The notes under the pieces: model-generated
What the model was told of the DNA's origin: nothing
The model's input: the letters and a program-made list of their open reading frames with translations, nothing else
The model's database searches: none
Assembly: GCF_034259105.1 (NCBI RefSeq)
Contig: NZ_CP139478.1
Location: 261,001-325,000 of the forward strand
DNA length: 64,000 nucleotides
Direction of reading: 5' to 3'
From: Limosilactobacillus reuteri
GTDB lineage: Bacteria; Bacillota; Bacilli; Lactobacillales; Lactobacillaceae
Part shown: positions 28,501 through 38,014 of the stretch, piece by piece
Numbering within the stretch: the stretch's first letter is position 1
Layout: every line of letters starts with the position of its first letter
Made by a program: the position numbers and the translations under genes

Positions 28501-29788
28501 AATGTAATTTTTCTTGGAATTTCTGTAAGTTACTAGGAGTTGGGGTTAAGTTAGTCCATTCTGGTGAAAGGAACTTACTATTGATTTGATAATGTGGTTG
28601 CGGTTGCTTGTTAGAAATAAAACTATTAGTAGCTTTATCAACTTTTACCCAACCAGCCCAACCGATATGAATAGTATCTTCCATAAATCCAGGCTTATCA
28701 CCATCATGAGAAAGATCCAAAATGTGATTGAACCCTTGTTGGCGAAGTTGAAATTTGATTTTTTCAACAGATTGGTAATACATATTCATGTTCATCCCCG
28801 TGTACTTTTCCCACTTTGAATTAACCGGTGGGATAATAAAGAGGACGTTTGAATTGGTATTCTTAAACTGATTCAAAACTACTTCCAAATCGCCATATTC
28901 TGGTGACTTAGTATAATTGAAATTCCGTTGTGATCCCTTTGTTTTCGCTAAGTTTTTCTTCACACGCTGCGTATAGAAGCTGTTTTTAATACCAAAACGG
29001 TTGTTATTAGTATCACGTGCGGCTTCGTTCATTGCATCATCATAAAGTTCATTGTAATTGTAACGTGGAGGAAGTTTCTTAACGTTTGGGAGGATATGCT
29101 TGCCATAGTTATTATTTAATTGAAAACCTGAGAAAATGGCATCTTCATGAACAAGCATATTAAGCCGGAAGCGGATAACTCCCATATCGAAACTGCTCAG
29201 GGATTTTCCTTCAGCAATCTTTTTAGCATATGAAGAAACAGTCCCATCTTTACCAAGCATTGCAATTAATCGCGTTGCAATGTAGCGATCGTATGGTGAT
29301 TTAGGATTAGCATGTTGAAGCCAGTTAAGGTTAGCGAGTTCACCATTGTAGTACTTGAAAGCTGGTGGTTGAACTCCCTGCTTAGTAAACCATTGTGGTG
29401 AAATGATATAGACGGCCTTATTATCTCTCATTTGCGTTTCCATTGAATTAATGTTAAAGAATTGCGGAAGAGATTGGGTACCCCGTGAACCGAAGAGGAA
29501 GGGGGTATAGTTATGATAACGAGCAGCCATTACAGAAGGATGGAAACGATCCATTCGCCGTAATTCACTAGAACCAAAGAATGGAACATAGTGGGTGTGC
29601 TTATCACTAAGCGCTTGTTGTTTAATTGATTGATTCTTAAAAACAACAGGGCTTAGTGATACTGCAGCTTTATGTTCAATCGCCGCTGAGTGCTTTTTAC
29701 TAATCGGCAGTGAAAACAAAAGAACTACTAATAGACAAGCGACAATCAGCGGGCCAAAGATTGACCACAGCTTTTTGCCATTATGCAT
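28499..29788 (-). CDS. dltD: D-alanyl-lipoteichoic acid esterification protein DltD
   Basis: 429 aa. One N-terminal membrane anchor, then an extracellular SGNH-like domain with the Ser in FGSSELRRMD and the Asp-His pair in DTIHIGWAGW. It transfers D-Ala from a membrane carrier to lipoteichoic acid. Last gene of dltXABCD; its start overlaps the end of dltC by 8 bases. Confidence 0.95.
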   Translation of the reverse strand: MHNGKKLWSIFGPLIVACLLVVLLFSLPISKKHSAAIEHKAAVSLSPVVFKNQSIKQQALSDKHTHYVPFFGSSELRRMDRFHPSVMAARYHNYTPFLFGSRGTQSLPQFFNINSMETQMRDNKAVYIISPQWFTKQGVQPPAFKYYNGELANLNWLQHANPKSPYDRYIATRLIAMLGKDGTVSSYAKKIAEGKSLSSFDMGVIRFRLNMLVHEDAIFSGFQLNNNYGKHILPNVKKLPPRYNYNELYDDAMNEAARDTNNNRFGIKNSFYTQRVKKNLAKTKGSQRNFNYTKSPEYGDLEVVLNQFKNTNSNVLFIIPPVNSKWEKYTGMNMNMYYQSVEKIKFQLRQQGFNHILDLSHDGDKPGFMEDTIHIGWAGWVKVDKATNSFISNKQPQPHYQINSKFLSPEWTNLTPTPSNLQKFQEKLH

Positions 29789-30020
29789 TTTGGAGCTCCT
29801 TTACCCGTTCTTCAATCTTTTCAATAGTGTCCCATTGGCTACGGTCAAATTCTGAAACTGGTACTTGAACGCCAAAAGCATCTTGTAAACCAAGAAGAAG
29901 GCTAACAGTTGCCATTGAGTCTAAAAGACCACTTTCAAAAAGGTTTTGACTTGCATCACTAAAGTCTGCAGTGTCCCGACCAGTTGCATCAGCTAAAATA
30001 TTAATAATTTTTTCTTGCAT
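29781..30020 (-). CDS. dltC: D-alanyl carrier protein
   Basis: 79 aa acyl-carrier-like protein. The phosphopantetheine Ser is in GLLDSMATV. It accepts D-Ala from DltA as a thioester in the cytosol and presents it to DltB. The pantetheine arm would be attached by AcpS, which is encoded just across the divergent promoter region. AGGAGG precedes the ATG. Confidence 0.96.
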   Translation of the reverse strand: MQEKIINILADATGRDTADFSDASQNLFESGLLDSMATVSLLLGLQDAFGVQVPVSEFDRSQWDTIEKIEERVKELQNA

Positions 30021-30039
30021 AATTAAAATCCTCCTAAAA

Positions 30040-31257
30040 TTATTTGAATAGATAAGTATCTAAGAACCCACTGAAGATCAAGAAAGTAAACATTACAAAG
30101 TTAAATGTGACAAAAATAGCAACTCCAGTAGTGAACTTATTATGTGGTAGCTGTTTTAAGTTTTTTCGCTTGAAACGCAGCCACCAGTCATTAACTACTA
30201 GGCCTAGACCTTGGAGAAAACCATAGAGAATATAGTACCAGGTAATTCCATGCCAAAAGCCCATTAGTAACATATTAAGCATATATGCGGTTGATGACAA
30301 GGCATTTTGATTCTTAAACCACCGTTTTTTGGTAGCAAGAAAGACGAACCGCATAAAGATATAATCACGGAACCAGAAAGAAAGGCTAATGTGCCAACGG
30401 TTCCAGAATTCTTTAAGGTTTTTCGATTTGAAAGGCTGCTTAAAGTTCATTGGGGTCCGCACACCCATAAAGTAACTAATAGCAACTGCAAATAATGAAT
30501 AACCAGCAAAGTCAAAGAATAAGTAAAGTCCGTAAGTGTACATGACACCGACTAAGTTCCAAGAAGGAAATGATGGATCAGCCAAGGCCGCTTTTTCAAA
30601 GAAGGGGTAAAAACGCTGACCAAAGAAATAGCCGATGACAAACTTGTACAAGAAACCAAGGAATAAGTAGAAAATTCCGGTGTTAACAAGATTTAAATAT
30701 TCCTCGCGGGTGGGGACCTTTTTATAATCCTTTTCAAAGCGCCGGTAACGATCAATTGGTCCAGAAGTAATGGTTGGCATGAACAGAATGAAACGAATGA
30801 ACTTCCATGGGGAAATCTCTTTGATCATTCCATCACGCGTTTCAATTACTGTTCCGACTGCCCGGAAAGTTAAATAACTAATTCCCAAGAAACCAAGGAG
30901 GGAGTTATGACCAACCATTGCTGGTGAAAGCTTAACGATTACAATCGGCAAAATTGATAAGGCTGCAGTGAAGTAAAAAACACCACTCGAATTATTATTT
31001 TGCCGGTAGCGATGATAAGCCATCACAATAATTGTCTGGTAAATAACATAAGCAATTAATGAAATTCCTTGTTGCCAGCTTGAACCATCGAACATTAAGA
31101 AGATAAAAATGAAACTAATTAATGCTTCATACCAGCTAAACCTCTTCCCAAAGTAAAGGCCGATTCCCAACGGCAAAATAGCAAGAAGTAAGTAGAAGAA
31201 GTATACCGGGGTTCCATAAGCACTGAAATTAGGAAGGTTTGAAATCCAATCAATCAT
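30040..31257 (-). CDS. dltB: D-alanyl transfer membrane protein DltB (MBOAT)
   Basis: 405 aa, about 10-12 membrane helices, of the MBOAT acyltransferase family. The catalytic His is in MGFWHGITWYY and the FRDY/FWNRWHISLSFWFRDY motif is present. It moves D-Ala from DltC across the membrane. Stop and start with dltA share one base at 31257, so translation is coupled. Confidence 0.96.
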   Translation of the reverse strand: MIDWISNLPNFSAYGTPVYFFYLLLAILPLGIGLYFGKRFSWYEALISFIFIFLMFDGSSWQQGISLIAYVIYQTIIVMAYHRYRQNNNSSGVFYFTAALSILPIVIVKLSPAMVGHNSLLGFLGISYLTFRAVGTVIETRDGMIKEISPWKFIRFILFMPTITSGPIDRYRRFEKDYKKVPTREEYLNLVNTGIFYLFLGFLYKFVIGYFFGQRFYPFFEKAALADPSFPSWNLVGVMYTYGLYLFFDFAGYSLFAVAISYFMGVRTPMNFKQPFKSKNLKEFWNRWHISLSFWFRDYIFMRFVFLATKKRWFKNQNALSSTAYMLNMLLMGFWHGITWYYILYGFLQGLGLVVNDWWLRFKRKNLKQLPHNKFTTGVAIFVTFNFVMFTFLIFSGFLDTYLFK

Positions 31258-32783
31258 TACTTGTTAGCCTCAGCAATCATTTGTTTAACTGCAATCTTGC
31301 CATTTGCAGACATTGGGAATGATTCACGGTAAACGAATTGGGTAGGCATCATATATGGCATGATTAAGCTATCCAAGCTTTCACGAATCTGTTTTGTTAA
31401 TCCAGCCGTATCTTCAGTCACTTCGTTTGGAATAACATAAGCAATCAGGTGCGTAACTTTGCCGTCTTTATTATATTTCGGAACCGCAACTGCTTGTTTG
31501 ATTAAAGGACTCTTTTCAAGACTGGCACGAACTTCATCGAGTTCAATCCGGTAACCATGTAATTTGATTTGGAAATCCATGCGGCCTTTGTGGTGAAGTA
31601 AGCCATCACTGTCAAGAGTTCCCGCATCTCCAGTTCGGTAAGCAGGCACCCCATCAATCTTAAAGAATGACTTGGCTGTTTTTTCTGGATTATTCATGTA
31701 GCCACGTGCCACACTATTACCACTAATTACAATCTCACCTTGTTCACCAGGAGTAGTGATTTCTTGATCGCCATTCCAAATAGATAATTTAACTCCTGGC
31801 TTTGCATAGCCAACTGGTAAGCGGTCATTATTTTCAATGATTTCAGGTGTAATCTCGATTCCTGATACGGCAACCGTTGTTTCGGTTGGACCATAAGTGT
31901 TGAAGATTTTGGCATCTGGGAATCGTTGGTGTAATCCTTTTGCAGTCTTTACTGTTAATTCTTCACCACAGAAGAGAAAGGTCTTTAAGCTTGGCATTTT
32001 TTGTTGGTTAAATGCCGGGCTAAGCATTAACATATCAGCAAAGGATGGCGTCCCTACAAATACCTCAAGATCAAGGTTTGGTAGGGCAGTAAACATCTGA
32101 CCAAAATTCTCAACAACTTCGTGAGGAAGGGCCTTGATTGTCCCACCATTAAGTAGTGTTGGTAACCAGTACATGTTTGAAAGATCAAATGAATATGGTG
32201 GCTGCCCTAAGAAATTAGCATGTTCTTTGATCTTAAATTCATCACTTAGCATCCAGTCAACAAAGGTCATAAAGTTATCATGACTAACTTCAACCCCTTT
32301 TGGTGAACCGGTAGTTCCAGACGTAAAGAGGACATAAGCTAGTTCGTCACCATTAATCATTGCTGAAGTATCAAAAGTTTGTGGTGTTGCCAAAATTTTT
32401 TCAAGCTGTTGATGATCGACAATCGGGGCATCAAACTGGAGATCATTGTTTGGAAAATCATTAACAGCAATAATCATCGCCGGTTTAGCAGTATCCAGAA
32501 TTGATTGCATCCGTGGAATTGCTGAATCGTTGGACACTGGAATATAAGTATGTCCAGCTTTTAGAGCTGCTAAAAAGCTAATAATCATTTCAACTTGATG
32601 ATCACCATATACGAGAATCGGACTACGATCAGGTAAAGATTGAGTACTAAGCCATGCCGCTAAAGTATCAACTGCTGAGCTTAAGTCCGCATAAGTGGTC
32701 GTTTTGCCCATTTCATCATATGCGATCCGCGTTGAGTTGTCCTTGGCAATTTGCTCAAAGACGGTAATAATATTCTTACTCAT
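31257..32783 (-). CDS. dltA: D-alanine--D-alanyl carrier protein ligase
   Basis: 508 aa adenylate-forming enzyme. Core motifs: LFTSGTTGSPKGVEVSH (P-loop), NTYGPTETTVA, YRTGDAG and the late NGKIAVKQ with the catalytic Lys. It activates D-Ala with ATP and loads DltC. Second gene of the operon after dltX; GGAGGAAAT precedes its ATG. Confidence 0.96.
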   Translation of the reverse strand: MSKNIITVFEQIAKDNSTRIAYDEMGKTTTYADLSSAVDTLAAWLSTQSLPDRSPILVYGDHQVEMIISFLAALKAGHTYIPVSNDSAIPRMQSILDTAKPAMIIAVNDFPNNDLQFDAPIVDHQQLEKILATPQTFDTSAMINGDELAYVLFTSGTTGSPKGVEVSHDNFMTFVDWMLSDEFKIKEHANFLGQPPYSFDLSNMYWLPTLLNGGTIKALPHEVVENFGQMFTALPNLDLEVFVGTPSFADMLMLSPAFNQQKMPSLKTFLFCGEELTVKTAKGLHQRFPDAKIFNTYGPTETTVAVSGIEITPEIIENNDRLPVGYAKPGVKLSIWNGDQEITTPGEQGEIVISGNSVARGYMNNPEKTAKSFFKIDGVPAYRTGDAGTLDSDGLLHHKGRMDFQIKLHGYRIELDEVRASLEKSPLIKQAVAVPKYNKDGKVTHLIAYVIPNEVTEDTAGLTKQIRESLDSLIMPYMMPTQFVYRESFPMSANGKIAVKQMIAEANK

Positions 32784-32804
32784 ATATTATCTATTTCCTC
32801 CGCA

Positions 32805-32945
32805 TTAGAATTCGTTGTAGATAAATGGCTCTTGGCCTGCTCCATAATAACCATAAAGGTAGATTAATAAAAGAAGCACTACAAAGTAAAATAATGTTTT
32901 TAAGATGAATCGTAATGCAGGATGGCGTTGAATAATCTGAGCCAT
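32805..32945 (-). CDS. dltX: DltX small membrane peptide
   Basis: 46 aa, too short for most gene callers. It begins MAQIIQRHPALRF, has one membrane helix (about 14-31) and ends with the conserved FIYNEF, the C-terminal motif shown to be essential for D-alanylation in other Gram-positives. First gene of the dlt operon, 21 bases from dltA. AGGAGAAC precedes the ATG. Confidence 0.92.
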   Translation of the reverse strand: MAQIIQRHPALRFILKTLFYFVVLLLLIYLYGYYGAGQEPFIYNEF

Positions 32946-33109
32946 AGTTCTCCTTCTCTCATCTTTATAAATTTGTAATTGGCATTCATATCAAGAATAC
33001 CATTAATTGTGTATCTCGGCTAATAGGGTGAGTTACTTTCACCTTACTATAAAATCCTTAAGAAAAAATTAATGAAATATTCAAAAATAAGAATGCTTAT
33101 TGCCTTTAA

Positions 33110-33138
33110 ATTATAACTTTTTCTGAGCTAATTGTAAC
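33110..33138 (-). promoter_or_regulatory. Putative dlt operon promoter
   Basis: On the minus strand, GTTACA (33133-33138), 17-base spacer, TATAAT (33110-33115). It leaves a leader of about 150 bases before dltX. The 330-base gap 32946-33275 otherwise holds only the divergent acpS promoter; no gene is seen in it. Confidence 0.5.
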
Positions 33139-33204
33139 TAGAAAAACCTAAACTTTATTTATAATTTTATATGACATGACAATGATGGACTAATGTAACA
33201 ATAA

Positions 33205-33233
33205 TTGCAAGAAGCGCTTATTTTCGATAAGAT
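33205..33233 (+). promoter_or_regulatory. Putative acpS-alr-mazF promoter
   Basis: TTGCAA at 33205-33210, 17-base spacer, TAAGAT at 33228-33233, about 43 bases before acpS. Confidence 0.5.
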
Positions 33234-33275
33234 TAAGCGGTAGATACTAGCGAGAATTAAGGAGACGAACGCTCG

Positions 33276-33638
33276 ATGATTAAGGGGATTGGAATCGATA
33301 TAACCGAGATTGAACGAGTTAAGAAAGCTGCGACAGCGCATTCTCAATTCATCCAGCATGTATTGACACCGACTGAACTAGAACAATATAGTCAATTTAG
33401 CGGTCAGCGATCAGTAGAATATCTTGCTGGTCGGTGGTCGCTAAAAGAATCTTTTGCTAAAGCATACGGAACGGGAATTGGTGCTAAACTAGGCTTTCAT
33501 GATATTGAAATCATTGATAACCAATATGGAGCGCCAATTGTGACTAAATCGCCGTATAATGGTAATGCTCATGCTTCAGTGAGTCATACTGCCACATTAG
33601 TAATGACAGAAGTAATTTTAGAAAGTGAGAATGAATAA
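33276..33638 (+). CDS. acpS: Holo-acyl-carrier-protein synthase
   Basis: 120 aa. GIGIDITEIERV and the downstream WSLKESFAKAYGTGIG are the AcpS signatures for Mg and CoA binding. It attaches phosphopantetheine to carrier proteins such as ACP and DltC. The stop overlaps the start of alr (TAATG). Start: AAGGAG before ATG 33276. Confidence 0.95.
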   Translation: MIKGIGIDITEIERVKKAATAHSQFIQHVLTPTELEQYSQFSGQRSVEYLAGRWSLKESFAKAYGTGIGAKLGFHDIEIIDNQYGAPIVTKSPYNGNAHASVSHTATLVMTEVILESENE

Positions 33639-34765
33639 TGGTTAATGGTCGTTTGCGAGATACATCATTAATAGTGGACTTAGATGCATTACGTCATAAT
33701 ATTCAAGAACAGAAAAAAGTATTGCCCGAAAATAGTAAAATCCTTGCCGTTGTAAAAGCGAATGCTTATGGTAATGGATTGATTCCAGTTGCCCAAACGG
33801 CAATGACCAGCGGTGCGAGCGGTTTATGCGTGGCGATATTAGATGAAGCATTAGAATTACGGGATAACGGGATTGAAGCGATGACGCTTGTCCTTGGAAT
33901 TACGTCCGTTGAAGATGCGTTGATTGCTGCTCAAGCCGGAGTTTCTTTAACAGTTGGCTCCTTAGATTGGCTTGAACAATATCATCAACTAGCACAAGTT
34001 GCCAAGCCTAAGAAACCATTAAAAGTTCATCTTGGGATTGATTCAGGGATGGGCCGGATTGGGTTTACAGAGGTAGATACATTTAAGCAAGCTGTAAAGC
34101 TGCTTGATAGTCCTGAATTTGAATTCGAAGGAATGTTCACTCATTTTGCAACTGCTGATAGTCCTGATGAAAATTACTTTAATCAGCAGGTCCAACGTTG
34201 GCATCAATTTGTTGCCAGCCTTGGTGAACTGCCGCCGTATATTCATATGGCAAATTCGGCAACCGGTTTATGGCATCGGGAGACAATCACTGCTAATACA
34301 ATTCGAATGGGTATTTCAATGTATGGGCAAAACCCATCTGGACGTGACTTAAAATTAACGCTTGATTTACAGCCCGTTAGTTCATTAGTTTCATCAATTT
34401 CTTTTGTTAAGCAGTTAAAGGCAGGAAGATCTGTCAGCTATGGCGCTACTTATACGGCGGAGCAAGATGAATGGCTAGCTACCTTGCCAATTGGTTATGC
34501 TGACGGTTATCCACGGTGTATGACTGGTTATAAAGTATTAGTTGACGGTCAATTTTGTGATATTGCCGGACGAGTATGTATGGATCAAATGATGATTCGA
34601 CTTCCTAAGTATTACCCAGTCGGCACTCCAGTAGTATTGATGGGTAAGTCCGGTGATCAAGAAATTACAGCAACTGATTTAGCTGAGCAGGCCGGAACTA
34701 TTAACTATGAAATCCTAACTAATATTAGTAATCGGGTTCATCGCATTTATCGCCAAAATAAATAA
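33638..34765 (+). CDS. alr: Alanine racemase
   Basis: 375 aa. PLP Lys 40 in VVKANAYGNG; the catalytic Tyr lies in SYGATYTA in the C-terminal domain. It makes D-Ala from L-Ala for peptidoglycan and for teichoic acid D-alanylation, which fits its position across from dlt. The order acpS-alr-mazF is conserved in Firmicutes. Confidence 0.96.
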   Translation: MVNGRLRDTSLIVDLDALRHNIQEQKKVLPENSKILAVVKANAYGNGLIPVAQTAMTSGASGLCVAILDEALELRDNGIEAMTLVLGITSVEDALIAAQAGVSLTVGSLDWLEQYHQLAQVAKPKKPLKVHLGIDSGMGRIGFTEVDTFKQAVKLLDSPEFEFEGMFTHFATADSPDENYFNQQVQRWHQFVASLGELPPYIHMANSATGLWHRETITANTIRMGISMYGQNPSGRDLKLTLDLQPVSSLVSSISFVKQLKAGRSVSYGATYTAEQDEWLATLPIGYADGYPRCMTGYKVLVDGQFCDIAGRVCMDQMMIRLPKYYPVGTPVVLMGKSGDQEITATDLAEQAGTINYEILTNISNRVHRIYRQNK

Positions 34766-34783
34766 TTAAGGGAAGCGAAGGTA

Positions 34784-35158
34784 ATGACAAAACGAAAAGT
34801 AAAACGGGGTGACATCTATTACGCTGACTTATCCCCGGTAATTGGATCGGAACAGGGTGGCGTTCGTCCAGTCCTGATCCTTCAAAATGACGTGGGAAAT
34901 CATTATAGTCCAACAGTAATCATTGCTGCGATTACTGCCCAAATGCAAAAAAAGAAGATGCCTACTCATGTCCAACTAAAAGGTAAGTCGTTACCGTTAA
35001 CTCATGATTCGGTCATTTTGTTGGAGCAATTACGTACGATTGATAAACAACGATTGAAAGACCGAATTGCTCATTTATCGCCAGAGACAATGGCAAAAGT
35101 GGACAAAGCATTAACCATTAGTGTGGGGTTAAATGCTGCATATGATGAAAATAAATGA
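34784..35158 (+). CDS. mazF: MazF/PemK-type endoribonuclease without a visible antitoxin gene
   Basis: 124 aa. MazF/EndoA signatures: [36 protein letters not shown] and the late [12 protein letters not shown]. This enzyme cuts single-stranded mRNA at short sites. In Bacillus and many Firmicutes the antitoxin gene lies between alr and mazF; here the gap is 18 bases and contains only a ribosome-binding site. No other antitoxin candidate is nearby. The catalytic Arg and Thr region looks intact, so the toxin should be active unless controlled elsewhere. Confidence 0.92.
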   Translation: MTKRKVKRGDIYYADLSPVIGSEQGGVRPVLILQNDVGNHYSPTVIIAAITAQMQKKKMPTHVQLKGKSLPLTHDSVILLEQLRTIDKQRLKDRIAHLSPETMAKVDKALTISVGLNAAYDENK

Positions 35159-35160
35159 GT

Positions 35161-35189
35161 TTGACAATTTGCGTCAGAACTCGTATACT
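35161..35189 (+). promoter_or_regulatory. codBA promoter
   Basis: TTGACA at 35161-35166, exact 17-base spacer, TATACT at 35184-35189. A strong vegetative promoter that begins within a few bases of the mazF stop. Confidence 0.8.
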
Positions 35190-35206
35190 CACTATTAAAT
35201 TAATCA

Positions 35207-35328
35207 CGGTTCTTTTAATGTAGCCCAGAGAGACTACAAAAGACAAAATAATATAAGCATAGTGGGCACAAAACTATGCTTCCTCTTTTGTAAAGCTCTA
35301 GGACCATTAAAGGGACTAGAGCTTTTTT
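35207..35328 (+). promoter_or_regulatory. PyrR-type attenuator in the codBA leader
   Basis: A hairpin TGTAG-CCCAGAGAGA-CTACA at 35219-35237, extended by TCTTTT/AAAAGA, has the loop CCAGAGAG-like sequence of PyrR binding sites (consensus UCCAGAGAGGCU). A terminator follows: AAGCTCTAG (35293-35301) pairs with CTAGAGCTT (35316-35324) and then T6. With UMP or UTP bound, PyrR would hold the first hairpin and allow termination. PyrR itself is not in this window. Confidence 0.75.
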
Positions 35329-35348
35329 AGGTCTAAGGAGGATATCTT

Positions 35349-36725
35349 GTGAAAGAGCAAAAGGGGACAACGATTTTTAGTATTCCAATGAAGAACAGAA
35401 AGACTAATACTTGGGATATGTTTGCCACGTGGGTCGGGGCAAATGCCAATAATGGGACATGGTTTGTCGGCGGAGTGCTCGCCGCTTGTGGATTTTCGGT
35501 TGCCATGAAGGTCTTAGTATTGTCATCTGCCTTATCATATGTATTTTTAAGTTTGGTAGGTTACATTGGTTATAAGACTGGGGTATCAACGATGACTTTA
35601 AGCCGTGCTTCATTTGGTGAACGGGGCAGTTATCTCCCATCATTAGTTAATATTACCCAATTCATTGGTTGGACAGCGGTTAATACTTTTATTGCGGCCC
35701 AATCGGTAAGCATTCTTTTCCATGACTTATTAGGATGGCCTGTGTGGGGACAGCATGGCGGCTATTTAGGGCTAGTAGTCGGGATTATTATCATGAGCAT
35801 TCTCCATATTATTAGTGTTTCTAGCGGATCACGTTCAGTCCAAATGATTGAGCGGTTAGGGATAATCCTTGTTCTTGTATTCGTCATTTGGGAGTCAGTA
35901 GCTGTTTTTCGAACCGTTTCCTTCAGTCAAATTGTAAATTGGCATGTTCCTGCGCAATCAAAAATGGCAGTCGGTGCGGCGGTCGATTATGTAGCAGCTT
36001 TTAATTTAGCCTGGGTAACTGCCGGTGCTGATTTCACCCGCTTTACTGCTAAAGAAAAGAATGCGACTTTGACGCCGTTCCTTGGTGCTTTACTAGGGGT
36101 TGTATGGTTTGCTTTCATCGGCCTGATTTCAACAATTAGTATTGCAATTTCAAGTGGGGTATATAACGCAAATAACTCTGATCCCTCAACGATTGCTAGT
36201 AAGTTAGGACTGGGGGTAGTTGCCCTTCTTGTTATTATTTTGACCTCGATGACGGCAAATGCTGTTAATTTATTAGCGGCCGGATCAGCTCTTTCAAATA
36301 TCTTTACAAAGCTCAAATTAGAGTATTCATTATGGATCGTAGTATTGCTTGCGACAGTTGTGACCTTTATTCCGATGTTTGTCGGTAGTTTCTTGAGTGC
36401 TTTTGAATCGTTCCTTGACTATGTGGGGATGGTGTTAGGACCTACAATTGCCATTATTTGTACTGATTTTTATTTCCGTGCTCATCGGCAATATGATGTT
36501 GATGAATTAGGTAAAGTTGGTGGAAAATATTGGTATCGCGGAGGCGTCAACTGGGTAGCAATTATTGTTTTTGCTATCGGAGTTGCCTTCTTCTTAGGCG
36601 TGCATCAGCTGCCAATCTTCGTAAATACGATTGGGGCCACATTTATTGATATGTGTTTGAGTGGTATCCTATACTATGGAATTATGTTGTTGGTTGACCG
36701 AAAGGGAAATGAATTATGCTATTAA
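35349..36725 (+). CDS. codB: Cytosine permease
   Basis: 458 aa, about 12 membrane helices, of the NCS1 family: WVGANANNGTWFVGGVL near the N-terminus and GADFTRFTAKEKN in the middle. It imports cytosine with a cation. GTG start, AAGGAGG upstream. The leader is a PyrR-type attenuator, so supply of external cytosine is tied to the pyrimidine pool. It overlaps codA by 10 bases. Confidence 0.9.
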   Translation: MKEQKGTTIFSIPMKNRKTNTWDMFATWVGANANNGTWFVGGVLAACGFSVAMKVLVLSSALSYVFLSLVGYIGYKTGVSTMTLSRASFGERGSYLPSLVNITQFIGWTAVNTFIAAQSVSILFHDLLGWPVWGQHGGYLGLVVGIIIMSILHIISVSSGSRSVQMIERLGIILVLVFVIWESVAVFRTVSFSQIVNWHVPAQSKMAVGAAVDYVAAFNLAWVTAGADFTRFTAKEKNATLTPFLGALLGVVWFAFIGLISTISIAISSGVYNANNSDPSTIASKLGLGVVALLVIILTSMTANAVNLLAAGSALSNIFTKLKLEYSLWIVVLLATVVTFIPMFVGSFLSAFESFLDYVGMVLGPTIAIICTDFYFRAHRQYDVDELGKVGGKYWYRGGVNWVAIIVFAIGVAFFLGVHQLPIFVNTIGATFIDMCLSGILYYGIMLLVDRKGNELCY

Positions 36726-37954
36726 AAAATGTACATGTTGATAATCATGAAGAAGTAGTCGATGTTCGAATTCTCAATGGAAAATTTAGTGAGATTAAGG
36801 CTAACCTAACGCCCCATGATGGTGAAGAAGTTATTGACGGTAAAGAAAATTTACTTTTACCACCATTTGTTGATTCTCATGTTCACTTAGACGCTACGCT
36901 TACTGCTGGTCAGCCAGAATGGAATGAAACCGGGACTTTATTTGATGGTATCCGAATTTGGAGTGAACGGAAACAAGATTTAACGAAGGAAGATGTTAAA
37001 TCGCGTGCGAAAAAGACATTACTAAATATGGTTGGTCATGGGATTCAACACGTACGGAGCCATGTTGATGTAACTGATCCTCATTTAATTGCCGCCCGTG
37101 CTCTTCTTGAATTGCGTGAAGAATTAAAAGACTGGATCGACTTGCAGTTGGTTGCATTTCCCCAAGAAGGTATTCTTAGCTATCCTCATGGACGTGAATT
37201 AATGGAGCAGGCGGTTAAAGAAGGATTAGATGTCGTCGGTGGTATTCCCCATTTTGAATTTACAACTGAATATGGGTGGCAATCCGTCCATTTCTTAATG
37301 GCTCTTGCGGATAAGTATGATCGTTTAGTTGACGTTCACTGTGATGAAATCGATGACCCAGCTTCGCGTAATCTTGAAGTTTTAGCGACCGAAGCTTATG
37401 AACGAGGGATGAAGGACCGGGTCACAGCAAGTCATACGACAGCGATGGGATCATATAATGATGCTTATACTTATAAATTATTCCGTCTATTAAAGATGAG
37501 TGATATTAATTTTGTATCTAATCCATTAGTCAATGTTCACCTTGGCGGTCGCTTCGATACTTACCCAAAGCGTCGCGGCGTTACTCGGATTAAGGAATTA
37601 ACAGGAGCGGGGATTAATGTTTCCTTTGGTGAGGATGATATCCAAGATCCGTGGAATCCTCTCGGCGATGGTAACATGTTAGATGCAGTTACGATGGGTG
37701 TTTATATTGCTCACTTGATGGGGTATCACCAACTGCAAGATGCCTTTAATTACGTAACCTATAACGGTGCTAAGACATTGCATATTAGTGATAATTATGG
37801 AATTGAAGTAGGAAAACCTGCAAACTGTATCTTATTGAATGCCCACGACTTTTATAATGCCCTTAATAAGCATGTTGAAGTTCTTTATAATATTCGTCAT
37901 GGGAAGGTTCTTGCCGAGACGAAACCAGCTGAAACCAAAGTTAATATCAAATAA
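36716..37954 (+). CDS. codA: Cytosine deaminase
   Basis: 412 aa amidohydrolase. Metal ligands: DSHVHLDATLT, DVHCDEIDDP, TASHTTAMG and the late Asp in SFGEDDIQDPW. It converts cytosine to uracil and ammonia. It lies next to codB as a transporter-enzyme pair. The start overlaps codB, so translation is coupled. Confidence 0.92.
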   Translation: MLLKNVHVDNHEEVVDVRILNGKFSEIKANLTPHDGEEVIDGKENLLLPPFVDSHVHLDATLTAGQPEWNETGTLFDGIRIWSERKQDLTKEDVKSRAKKTLLNMVGHGIQHVRSHVDVTDPHLIAARALLELREELKDWIDLQLVAFPQEGILSYPHGRELMEQAVKEGLDVVGGIPHFEFTTEYGWQSVHFLMALADKYDRLVDVHCDEIDDPASRNLEVLATEAYERGMKDRVTASHTTAMGSYNDAYTYKLFRLLKMSDINFVSNPLVNVHLGGRFDTYPKRRGVTRIKELTGAGINVSFGEDDIQDPWNPLGDGNMLDAVTMGVYIAHLMGYHQLQDAFNYVTYNGAKTLHISDNYGIEVGKPANCILLNAHDFYNALNKHVEVLYNIRHGKVLAETKPAETKVNIK

Positions 37955-37979
37955 AATTAAAAAAATCTCATAATAGTTA

Positions 37980-38008
37980 TTGACAAGTTTGGGAATGACC
38001 AGTATATT
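37980..38008 (+). promoter_or_regulatory. Promoter of the T-box leader
   Basis: TTGACA at 37980-37985, exact 17-base spacer, TATATT at 38003-38008. Confidence 0.8.
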
Positions 38009-38014
38009 ATATCC

